Assembly (NCBI GenBank): GCA_949825065.1
Contig: OX463848.1
Span: 36,237,491 to 36,301,490, forward strand
Reading direction: 5' to 3'
Length of the DNA stretch: 64,000 bases
Origin: Odontocerum albicorne
Lineage: Eukaryota; Arthropoda; Insecta; Trichoptera; Odontoceridae
Shown: positions 55,000-64,000 of the stretch, piece by piece
Layout of the letters: the number at the start of each line of letters is the position of its first letter
Numbering within the stretch: position 1 is the stretch's first letter
Notes under the pieces: model-generated
Databases searched by the model: none
Seen by the model: the letters and a program-made list of their open reading frames with translations, nothing else
What the model was told of the DNA's origin: nothing
Program-made: the position numbers and the translations under genes

Positions 55000-55804
55000 A
55001 ATTTATTATAGTTTCAACAAACACGAGTTATCGCAATAAAGAAATCAAAGAAAAGAAACTTGAATCAATATAACCGAAGCCACTTGTACTTCGAGATATT
55101 AATTAGAAAATACTTTATGTTTTAATTTGATGATTCGTCAATAAACAAATCAGATAATTTTTAAATAATTATCCAACTAACGACTACACGCATAAAGGGC
55201 TCATATTTCAGTCGGGAGGACGCAGGTTCAATTCTATTTTATTTAATGGTTTCAAGTCTGGTTTTAAGTAAAAGTCTCTTTTGAATATTGTTGTGTTAGT
55301 ATTTCTTCAGTAATTCGTTCGATGTGCTCAAACCATCTCAAAGTGACTTGCTTAATCTTTTACATCAAGTATATCTAGAGAGAAGGATACGATAGAGGAT
55401 TTCAACGTTCGTCGGAAGATCAAATAAGCATCAGTAAATAAGGCTATCAAATTTCGTCGGAAGATCCAAAAAGTATAAACAAAGAAGGCTGTCAAAATTC
55501 GTTGGAAGATCAATTCAGTACGATCAAATAAGATTTCATCGGTTGATCAAATAAGGCTTAAAATTTAATCGCAAATTGTTGATAAGTTATAACTGGTAGA
55601 AAAACATAATGACCATATTTTTATTTTTCTGTAAAACAAGAAAAAATCGTAGTATGATATAATTTTTAGAAAAAAAAACTCCTTTTTAAAAAATAACATT
55701 TTGGAAAACCACGTTAGATTAAAAACACGTTAATTGAGGGACATATGTTATTTTTTTGGTATTTTGCAGTCATAAAGTCTTTCAATACGGTTATCTAATA
55801 TAAT

Positions 55805-56165
55805 TGGTCGTCATTGCCGGGCCTCGTAGTCTAGAATCTCTTTACCTCGTTTTCTTTTCTTATTGTTAATTTTTCTTCTCTTTTTTTGTAAGTGAGTAAG
55901 CCGTTGAACACCAACAAATTCATCGACAACACCACTGTACTTGATCCGATAGCACACCTGAAGTGAGACGATCGAAGCAAACAGGCATGTTTTTTTTCCT
56001 TTTTTTTAAATAATATATGACCAAAGTCATAGGTATCCTTATACCTCCAAATACTAAGCGGAAAAATTTCCTGTGTCATTCGAGGGGAGTAGCACATCAA
56101 GGGGCTCGAACTGGTGACCTTTCACACGGAAGTCCAGTGTGTTACAGCACGACCATGCACTTCAT
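55805..56165 (-). mobile_element. tRNA-derived SINE with LINE-type tail (cassette F)
   Basis: Duplicate of 52475-52830. B box on the minus strand near 56105; tail CATTGCCGGGCCTCGTAGTC at 55813. Confidence 0.75.
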
Positions 56166-56472
56166 TAATATAATTAAGATCTAAACGTTATTCAATCATT
56201 CAGTCTTATTTTGACTGTCATAAATTTACTGAGAGCTATACAAATGTATATCCAGACTAGATCCACAGTTTTTCAACCGTGATTTATGTCTGCTTCCTAC
56301 GTGAATTTTTTTACTTCAGTTTTATTAAATACAATTAATTTAATCCAACCAAAAGGATAGTATAAAGTATGAACTTAAAAAAAACACTAGACTAGAAACC
56401 TTTTTATGATACTTAACAAAGCACCCCGTGTAAAAAACAAGCGCCTTATCGACTAGGCCACTCAGGCTTTGT

Positions 56473-56750
56473 ACTGTTTATCGCTGTATCGTTTATCGCT
56501 GTATATAATACCTGTTTTGTATTGTTTATCGCTGTATATAATACCTGTTTTGTATTGTTTATCGCTGTATATAATACCTGTTTTGTATTGTTTATCGCTG
56601 TATTTAATACCTGTTTTGTATTGTTTATCGCTGTATATAATACCTGTTTTGTATTGTTTATCGCTGTATATAATACCTGTTTTGTATTGTTTATCGCTGT
56701 ATATAATACCTGTTTTGTATTGTTTATCGCTGTATATAATACATGTTTTG
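56473..56750. repeat. 33-bp minisatellite, 8 copies, expanded only in cassette F
   Basis: Unit CGCTGTATATAATACCTGTT plus TTGTATTGTTTAT. Cassette E has a single unit at the same place (about 53455-53485), so the array grew after the duplication. Confidence 0.95.
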
Positions 56751-56774
56751 AAGTGTAAAATTTTGTTCATACTA

Positions 56775-57699
56775 CGGTCATCCAGAAAGTAAAGTTACAA
56801 AATTTATGTAGGATCGAAAAATGCTTGTATTTAATTGAAATTCACAGGATACTTCACAAATATATTAAACTATTTTTCAACGTAATCGCCGTCGAGACCG
56901 AGAAATTTCTGTAGTCCGGGCACCAGCTTTTGTATGCCAGTGTCATAGACCTCCGCCGCCAGCTCTTTCAGCCACTTCTTCACAGCTTCCTCGACCTCCT
57001 GATCGTTGGAAAATTGTTGGGGTGTAGTGACACACACACACGTCTCATTCCCCGTCACAATAGAGTTCAAAAAAGTTTCTCCCTTCTGTGCAAAACAATC
57101 CGAAAATTCACCCGCGGCGGTCACGCGACTTCGACAGTGTTCCGGTGTGAGCATTCTGGGTACCCATCTCGCACACAACTTCTTGTAACCAAGTTTTTCC
57201 GACACAATATTACCAAGAAGACTTCGAGAAATGTCAGGAAATTTTTCGTGAAGGTCGTCAAGTGTCCTATAGCGGTCATTTCGCACTTGATCTTCAATTT
57301 TTTGCACAAATTCGTCAGAAATCACTGCCTTGCATCGTCGTGAGTATCAGTACGGCCTTCTCTGAACAACATAATCCACTTCGTGACATGTTGTCGACTC
57401 ATCACATCACTACCATAAACTTCCACGAGCTTCCGATAGATATTCGTGGCTGTATTGTTCTGCAAAGTCAAAAAACTGATAACCGCGCGGGTCTCGCACG
57501 GACGAGAGTTGGCGGGAGCGCGCGACGACCTCTCCATCGGAAGAATTTACTGTGACTGAACAAAATGGCCAACAAATACGCGGGACCAAACAAACTGACC
57601 GTTAAGATCTCCCCTATATGCCAGGTGCACTAATTTTGAAACAAATAAATTCCCCCGGCCTCAGGACCCCTTGTAACCTTAGTTTCTGGATGATCCTCG
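56775..57699 (-). mobile_element. Mariner, internally deleted (GGTCATCC ends), copy 2
   Basis: 925 bp, TA on both sides. Minus-strand 56870-57325 reads through HEKFPDISRSLLGNIVSEKL, MLTPEHCRSRV and SIVTGNETC, then jumps to LKELAAEVYDTGIQKLVPGL and the C-terminal DGDYVEK. The first catalytic Asp is now Asn and the middle is deleted. Same deletion class as 46702-47621. Confidence 0.9.
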
Positions 57700-57738
57700 T
57701 ATATTTGAAAGGAATAATTAATAAAAACAAAATAAATT

Positions 57739-57744
57739 TTTATT
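57739..57744 (-). terminator. Possible polyadenylation signal of P450 gene 2
   Basis: AATAAA on the minus strand about 130 nt past the stop codon of the second P450. Confidence 0.4.
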
Positions 57745-57870
57745 TAAAATGTAGGTACAACATTAAATCTTTCATTAAAACTAATTGTTAAAACTGTTAT
57801 CTTAATTAAAATAAATTATTCATAATTAAAAACGCATTATTCTAAATAATTGAAACGTTTTTGTTGATCA

Positions 57871-58049
57871 TTAAAATTTTTCAGGGAATCTGTTTTTCAA
57901 CCCCAGCCAAAGTCCACCCTTGGCAGGTAACAAGAATGTATGACTTGCAATGGTGAGAGGATCTTTTGTTTTCGAAGTCCTGATTATTTCATAGTTTGCC
58001 ATTATGTGGAACATCAAAATCTTGGCTTCGCTGATTGCAAGCCGGTTTC
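57871..58049 (-). CDS. P450 gene 2, last exon
   Basis: Acceptor CTTTCAG. 59 codons after the split Gly, ending in TAA at 57871. Twelve nt longer than exon 9 of gene 1. Confidence 0.92.
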
Positions 58050-61000
58050 CTGAAAGTTTAAATGAGATATATGAAAATTGAATTTTATTTCACGAAATTG
58101 AGTTAAGATGAACTACATTGTTATAATTGAAATTAAGTTAAGACGAACTATATTGTTATAATTGAAATTAAGTTAAGACGAACTACATTGTTATAATTGA
58201 AATTAAGTTAAGACGAACTATATTGTTATAATTGAAATTAAGTTAAGACGAACTATATTGTTATAATTGAAATTAAGTTAAGACGAACTACATTGTTATA
58301 ATTGAAATAAAAATCAAAATACTGCTTTTAAGTTCTACGATATTTAGTTAATACTACTGCATGCTATTAAGTTTATAGCACTTGGTCATTATCAAGAATA
58401 CACAATAGCTACTGAAGGAAGTCGCGGAATATTTATGTGTGCAAAAATTCAGAGTTCCCCATTTATACTCGTGCATGAAATGTGCTATATTAATTATTTC
58501 AGAAAGCACTTCTTTTGCTGTTGTTAAGTCTGGGTGTGGTGAAGTCTACGTATTTTGGGTTTTGTCTCATTTTTCGTGTTCTGTAAAATTTTAACCCAGT
58601 TTCTTTCTCAGAGCAAAATTATTGTTGACCAGAAATGAGTGTGACCTCCTAAACCAAACTAGTTTTCCATAATTTTGTAAGGTCGACTCTGTCAGCATCT
58701 AGTAAACGACCCCGATCCTACCGGCCTCCTTTCAGTCCCACCGGTTTCCTTTCAGTTCCACCGGTCTCCCTTCAGTCCTACCGGTCTCTCTTCAGTACCA
58801 CCGGTCTCCACAGACCATATCATATTTTTTTCTTCTAAAATACATGGATTGTTTTATTTATATAGGTTTAGTTAAAACAATTTGAATCATACATTCTGGC
58901 ACCCATTTTATATGAGGGAATAAATTCCACCAAACCTTTTAGGGGTTTGTTACAATTTGAGTAGTACACCATGAATCGAGTCTTTGGGTTATTGTGCCAT
59001 TGGATTACATCCGTAACTCACATTTCATTGTCGTGTTGGCAATATTCTTCTTCTTCTTCTCAGTGTCATGTCAGGTCTCCCCAACGTTGAATATCACTTG
59101 AGAGTAGACATCTTTGTCCCCGGCAGCCCGAAAAAGATCTCCAATGCCCCTTATGCCAGTTCAATCACGTATATTCCGGAGCCAGGAGATTTAACTCCTG
59201 CCAACACCTCTTCGGCCTTCTATTTTGCCTTGGATGATCAGGTGCACTGATTTGTACTTTGCTCCTCTAAGTACATGACCCAAGTAGGACACCTTTCGGA
59301 TTTTAATATTAGTCAGAAACTCTCTATCAACTTTGGCTCTTTGAAGAACTCTTATGTTGCTGACCATATCCGTCCAGGGTATCCGTAGCATTCTCCGATG
59401 CATCCACATTTCGAATGCTTCCAGTCGGTTCATACTACTAACTTTGAGGGTCCATGATTCCACTCCATGCAATAACACTGACCAAACGTAGCATTTGACT
59501 AACCGTTGTTGAAATTTCAAGTTTAGATTATCGTGAAAATGCAAAAACGACCAGAAGATTTTTTTAACAGAGACCCTTATTTGTACGGGTACAATCGGAA
59601 ATCGAACCTGAAATCACCGATTAAAAATCTAACGACATACTCGTACCTACTACGTTACGTAAATTGTGAATGTATAAAGCTTAATATGAAGAATTTCTTA
59701 CCAATGCAGTTACGAGGACCCACGCCAAAAGGCAAAAATGTTATAGGGTTTATACTGGATTTGTTTTCCGCTGAAAACCTCTCGGGGATGAACTTATCAG
59801 GGTCGGGGAAGTATTCGGGATCTCGTTGTATAGCATGAGCTGGTATCCAGACGACATCATCTTTATTGAGCTAAAAAAATAAATGAAATAACATTTGTTA
59901 AAGGAAGCATGTTGAACTGATCGACCCATGTTTGATTTTATCTTTGCCAGTAACTGATTTTTAAATAAAGTTAAAAACGATACCTTCCGATTCGACACAT
60001 CCCGTGGATTTCGATGAGGACCGCTTAAACCATATTATTCACGAAGATCCCCTTCAAACCACCGTAGAATTGACTGAGCAGATGAATTGTAGTCACATGA
60101 CTGTATACCGACATCTTAAATCAATGGGAAAAGTCCAGAAGTTCGGTGCTTGGGTTCTACATGTTTTGAGTGAAAACAAACAACAAAAATCAACGTTCGA
60201 CAATTTCTGCTGGTTTGCTCGCGCGTCATCGAGCTACGCATGGCCACAAGCAAAGGTTCGTTTACCGCATCATTACTGGTGATGAAAAATGGTTTGAAAA
60301 TGGTGATGAAAAACGTTTGAAGGGTACCTTCATGAATAATATGGTTTAAGCGGTCCTCATCGAAGTCCATTGGTCGTCCGGAACGCTTCATGTCTTTCAG
60401 GTCGAAATTACCGTCTTTGAAACGCAAATTCCATCAACGAGCTGTCATTCATAGCATCTTCACCGTACACTTCGCAAATATCACGTGCAGCTTTGGCAGC
60501 TTTATTCCCTCGATTGAACGCGAACAGAAGGAGATGTCGAAAATGCTCACTTTCGTCTACTGGACATTCCATTTTGAAGGCTTGTAATCAAATAAAATAA
60601 TATATGTAACGTAAAAGCAAACACAATATCTTGTAAAGCAGAAAATTTTCTTATGACGTATACATATTCGAATGACGTATACCTTTATCATTTTGTTTTA
60701 CTTTTGGTGCTCATTTTTAAATTTGGAAAATACGGACACAACTTATGTTAACACCATATAAGGGCTCTAGATTTAAATTAATCCAGCGATATATGTAATG
60801 TGTATTCCTTTGAAGCCATGTTTTAATAAAATAAGAAAGATTATGATCGAAGTATCAATCACGTATCGCTTGCAGATATGCGACTACGTGGTATGCGACT
60901 ACGTATTTAGAGGCGCCCGGCTAAGATTGTGGTCTGGATGATGAAACTATATATCATGTTTTTCTCAATTATGGTTCACATGACAGATTTACCTGAGTAA

Positions 61001-61913
61001 ATGTCAGATCTTTGCGACGTATGATAAATGTTGAGTTTCGTCTTTCTCCGAAGAACTTCTCCACTATATATTGTAGATCGATCATATATTTTTTTATTTG
61101 AATCAGTTGAAAATTTTAATTGTCTAAAAATGGTTATTTCTTTATTTAATTTATTATGCAGACTCTAATAACATCATTTTTTACTTTAATGTTTTGGCGT
61201 GTAACACGACACTTTTTTTATTTCGTTTTAGGTGAATAAAATAACCTTTTAAAAATACATTCTCCTTGATGTCACATGTAGATAAAATAGAAAATATAAC
61301 TATTTGAGTTCATATGATACCCTTTGACAAATCTGAATTGGTGATTGAAACATATTGAAGAACATGGACGGGAGACAACATGGACTTCAGCAACATTATC
61401 AGAATCTGTCAGCTGAATATTATTTGGTTGCAAAACAGCTTAATATCAGGATTTATTGGGAGACCAAGTAACCAAGTATATCAGATAAGTACTATCTGGA
61501 TATAGCTAAATATCACAACTATGTGGATGTAGAATGACTATCAGAATTATCTGGATGTAGAACAGTTAAGTATCAAAACTAACTTTGTTTTACAAAAGGC
61601 TACAGCAGATTAAACCTGCCAATCGTCTTTAAACCTTAATCTCCTTGCTATCGGAACTTTAGTTTTGATCTGTCAAGATAGTGTGATTGCTGAAATGCAA
61701 CAGCTTACACATAATAAAGCAATACATGCACATGAGTCTTTCAACCACAAGATGGCTGAAAATCACACTCGACCACGAGGGATAGCCTATCATTTTCCTG
61801 TATTTAATTTCATACCTTGTATCGGGTTGCGTTCTCATTTGCTGGAGGAAGTTCGTATTGCTTCAAAGCCACACGGTCAAGAACACCCAATGGCGGCCAG
61901 AGACGAAGAGTTT
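57871..61913 (-). CDS. Cytochrome P450 gene 2, CYP9-like, last three exons
   Basis: Exons 61913-61816, 59870-59702 and 58049-57871, all GT-AG. They start in phase 1 and stay in frame to TAA. Encoded motifs: [14 protein letters not shown] (ExxR), PERFSAENKS, the heme loop PFGVGPRNCIG and NRLAISEAKILMFHIMANYE, ending LKNRFPEKF. The first two exons have exactly the lengths (98, 169) of exons 7 and 8 of gene 1, so the two are paralogues, here in convergent orientation. The I-helix exon was not found up to 64000. The intron beyond 61913 is over 2 kb and holds a mariner, so the gene continues outside the window. Confidence 0.92.
58100..58305. repeat. 35-bp minisatellite, 6 copies, in P450 gene 2 intron
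   Basis: Unit GAAATTAAGTTAAGACGAAC plus TATATTGTTATAATT. Confidence 0.95.
58719..58812. repeat. About 20-bp CCGGTCTCC minisatellite, 5 copies
   Basis: Unit CTACCGGTCTCCCTTCAGTC with variants; GC-rich compared with the surroundings. Confidence 0.9.
59045..59545 (-). mobile_element. LINE fragment, second copy of 1579-2330
   Basis: Minus frame with [35 protein letters not shown] and [12 protein letters not shown]. Nearly collinear with the fragment at 1597-2079, including the same (TTC)n-side end. Confidence 0.88.
59702..59870 (-). CDS. P450 gene 2, heme-loop exon
   Basis: Acceptor TTATTTTTTTAG, donor GTAAGA. Contains [10 protein letters not shown] and FGVGPRNCIG. Confidence 0.93.
60000..60765. 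mobile_element. Mariner relic with internal inversion
   Basis: 60004-60330 (plus) encodes DFDEDRLNHIIHEDPLQTTV, then MTVYRHLKSMGKVQKF and WVLHVLSE. 60340-60600 (minus) encodes the more N-terminal part ending FKDGNFDLKDMKRSGRPMDF. The two halves face each other and both contain DFDEDRLNHIIHE. Outer end matches the MITE at 34051-34510. Confidence 0.75.
61816..61913 (-). CDS. P450 gene 2, ExxR exon
   Basis: Acceptor CTCCTTTACAG, donor GTATGA. Starts with the ETLR motif. 98 nt. Confidence 0.92.
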
Positions 61914-62255
61914 CTGTAAAGGAGAAATTGATCTGATGTTTAAGATCCTCGTTTTGTTTTAAAATCTAAGTACACTGACAACCGTAAATATAGACAATTT
62001 TTTTTTACATAATATTTATGTTTCTTTGTATACATTACAACCTGGCGAACTTATAACCATGTGGAAATCTCTACCAGCCAACCAGAAATATAATACCTTT
62101 AATAAGAAAAAAGTTAATAGCTTCGGGTTTGTAGATGTGTGTTTTAACAAGTAAGCCACAAATTTAATATTTGAAAAAAAATTACCTGAGTTTAAATAAC
62201 TCTCACCAAATCTGGTATATTTTTTATCGACAATTTTTTATTTTTGTTTCATATA

Positions 62256-63542
62256 TTAGGTCCTTACATATGAAATTGGCGTTTTGTTTGGGAGGAACAT
62301 AAAGTTGATTTTTTTTTAATATAATATATTTATTTAATCAAAGTATGTACCATTGCTATCTATGCACTTTTGCCATCTCATAGGTAGTTCATCGATCCCT
62401 TTACTAAAAAAACCATTCGGACGGGAATCAATAAAATCTTTGAAGTCGGTTTGAACTGCCCCATCGGAGTTGAATTTTTTCCCTTGCAAGAAGTTATCCA
62501 AATTTCGAAAAAAATAGTAATCTGTTGGGGCAAGGTCCGGAGAGTACGGTGGATGTCTTAGACATTCCAATTGAAGCTCTTCTAATTTGGTAGCCGTCTG
62601 TTGTGCAGTGTGTGGTCTAGCGTTATCATGAAGCAGCAGTGGCCTAGAGCGATTAACCAGCCTCGGTTGTTTAGAAGCTAGCTTTTCCATCATGGTTTGC
62701 AGTTGCTGACAATAGACATCTGCCGTAATCGTCTGGCCAGATTTAAGAAAGCAGTAGTGAACGACACCAGCACTAGTCCACCAAACGCTCACAAGTAACT
62801 TTTTTGGAGTCAATTTTCGCTTGGGGCATGGTTTGGCTGGTTCGGCAGGGTTCAGCCATTGCGATGAGCGCTTCCGATTATCATACAGGATCCACTTTTC
62901 ATCACAGGTAATGATTCGATTCAAAATCCCTTCATTATTGTGCCGGTTGAGTAATGCAACGCAGCAGTCAACGCGCGTTTGTTGATTTGCTTCACTCAAT
63001 TCGTGAGGTACCCACTTTTCAAGCTTTTTCACCTTCCCAATTTGTTTCAAGTGGATTAAAACAGTTTTATCACTAACACCGCAGCCTGCAGCTAACTCGG
63101 ACGTGGTTTGCGATGGATCCGCTTCCACAATAGCCTTCAATTCTTCATTATCAACTTTGGTCTCCGGCCGTCCACGGGGCTTTTTCTGCAGGTCGAAATT
63201 TCCAGAACGAAAACGTTGGAACCAAAAACGCACTGTGTTTTCTTTTGCGGCACCGTCGCCATACACATCATTAATCCTTCGAGCCGTTTCTGCAGCACTG
63301 GTGCCACGGTGGAACTCGTACTCGTAAATAACGCGATATTTCAAGTTTTCCATTTTGTAAACTGAGTGACGCAAAGAAAAAAAACAATTGAGGAAAAAAC
63401 AAATGAATTATAATTTTCGAAACACAAATACTTGAGTAAATAGCTGTATAAATTTGAATTTGGAATTCCTAACCAAAGAGAAGATATTTGAGATCAAAGT
63501 TGCCAGTACGGCAAAACGCCAATTTCATATGTAAGGACCTAA
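62256..63542 (-). mobile_element. Intact cecropia-like mariner, copy 2
   Basis: 1,287 bp, the same ends and length as copy 1, TA at 62254-62255 and 63543-63544. Inserted in the intron upstream of the ExxR exon of P450 gene 2. Confidence 0.97.
62334..63374 (-). CDS. Mariner transposase (DD34D), intact, copy 2
   Basis: 346 residues, five residue differences from copy 1 (C/R near the N-terminus, R/K before WVPHE, S/C before FLKSG, A/S in KLA-KQP, C/S in KF-N-DG). [18 protein letters not shown] and YSPDLAPTD are all present with 34 residues between the last two Asp. No damage. Either copy could encode active enzyme; activity is inferred, not shown. Confidence 0.97.
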   Translation of the reverse strand: MRHSVYKMENLKYRVIYEYEFHRGTSAAETARRINDVYGDGAAKENTVRFWFQRFRSGNFDLQKKPRGRPETKVDNEELKAIVEADPSQTTSELAAGCGVSDKTVLIHLKQIGKVKKLEKWVPHELSEANQQTRVDCCVALLNRHNNEGILNRIITCDEKWILYDNRKRSSQWLNPAEPAKPCPKRKLTPKKLLVSVWWTSAGVVHYCFLKSGQTITADVYCQQLQTMMEKLASKQPRLVNRSRPLLLHDNARPHTAQQTATKLEELQLECLRHPPYSPDLAPTDYYFFRNLDNFLQGKKFNSDGAVQTDFKDFIDSRPNGFFSKGIDELPMRWQKCIDSNGTYFD

Positions 63543-63904
63543 TATTTGTATTGTATTGTATTATGTTACACTTTCGTTGTACAATCATTTTATATATTTG
63601 TATTGTATTGTATTACACTTTCGTTGTACATAGTACCTGCATCTTCCAATCAATCAGAAATATGTTAAATAGGCCTTACATGGAAACCAGATAGGAATAT
63701 TTTTTGCTCGGAGATCGATTCGATCTTAACATTCAACATTTCTTTCTCATTTTCATTGAAAAACAGATGTATAGTTGGTTTAAAGAAATTACTTGTTGCC
63801 AATAAACCCTCCATATTGTTAACAGTAAAATAAAGTACTGTATAACTCAAACTTAACTAAAACAAGTATCGTCGACGTTTCTTGGCTTCGTAGTCGAGGA
63901 TTCC

Positions 63905-64000
63905 CTCGTTATTTTTTTTTTACACATGACAAGAAATATACATAATTTGCGAAAAAACAACAGGTAATTCAATTTGGACACACCATTTTAATAGATCTGG
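63905..64000. repeat. Dispersed repeat, third copy, cut by window end
   Basis: TTTACACATGACAAGAAATA and GGACACACCATTTTAATAG match the start of 3085-3662. Preceded by a scrap of the LINE tail (CTTCGTAGTCGAGGATTCC). Confidence 0.7.

Noticed and set aside
35105..55290. Possible tRNA genes upstream of receptor exons
   Set aside because: A and B boxes are visible but cloverleaf arms do not form and copies are decayed; they are SINE heads.
56469..56792. Open frames on both strands with YCLSLYIIPVL-type repeats
   Set aside because: Artefact of the 33-bp minisatellite, whose length is divisible by three.

Overview
The window looks like insect nuclear DNA, most likely from a moth or butterfly. It is AT-rich, its genes are split by short GT-AG introns, and much of it is transposon remains (mariner, hAT, pogo/Tigger-type, piggyBac-type, LINEs, tRNA-derived SINEs) and minisatellites. 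The intact mariners belong to the cecropia-like DD34D group, and the cytochrome P450s resemble the CYP9 family. The order is an inference from these families; the sequence alone does not prove it.

Layout. (1) 21-25,023, plus strand: one complete P450 gene of 9 exons. I joined it by splice sites and phase into a 539-residue protein with every hallmark motif. Its introns hold most of the transposons and a 47-bp satellite. (2) 25,030-30,690: repeats and LINE debris. (3) 30,691-54,999, minus strand: an insect gustatory receptor (7tm_7) locus. Six intact large first exons (288-291 codons, A-F), each ending in phase 0 at a GT donor, are strung along 18 kb. Only one set of three small downstream exons was found (33,645-33,710; 32,580-32,730; 30,691-30,851). 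The phases match (0, 0, 1) and the nearest first exon gives a 413-residue, seven-helix receptor. Exon 1 encodes helices 1-4, and the common exons encode helices 5, 6 and 7. The simplest reading is that alternative promoters and first exons share one C-terminal half. (4) 57,871-61,913, minus strand: the last three exons of a second CYP9-like P450, convergent with the first; the rest lies beyond the right edge.

How it works together. The two P450s are microsomal monooxygenase genes of a type used in xenobiotic or plant-toxin metabolism. The receptor locus between them would give up to six receptors with variable helices 1-4 and a constant C-terminal (pore) part. The cassettes arose by tandem duplication. 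Each carries its own conserved upstream block, and most carry a tRNA-like SINE, an 18-bp minisatellite and a LINE remnant. Cassettes E and F are very young (4 residue differences in 291). Two almost identical, full-length mariners with intact transposases (10,667-11,953 and 62,256-63,542) suggest recent transposition.
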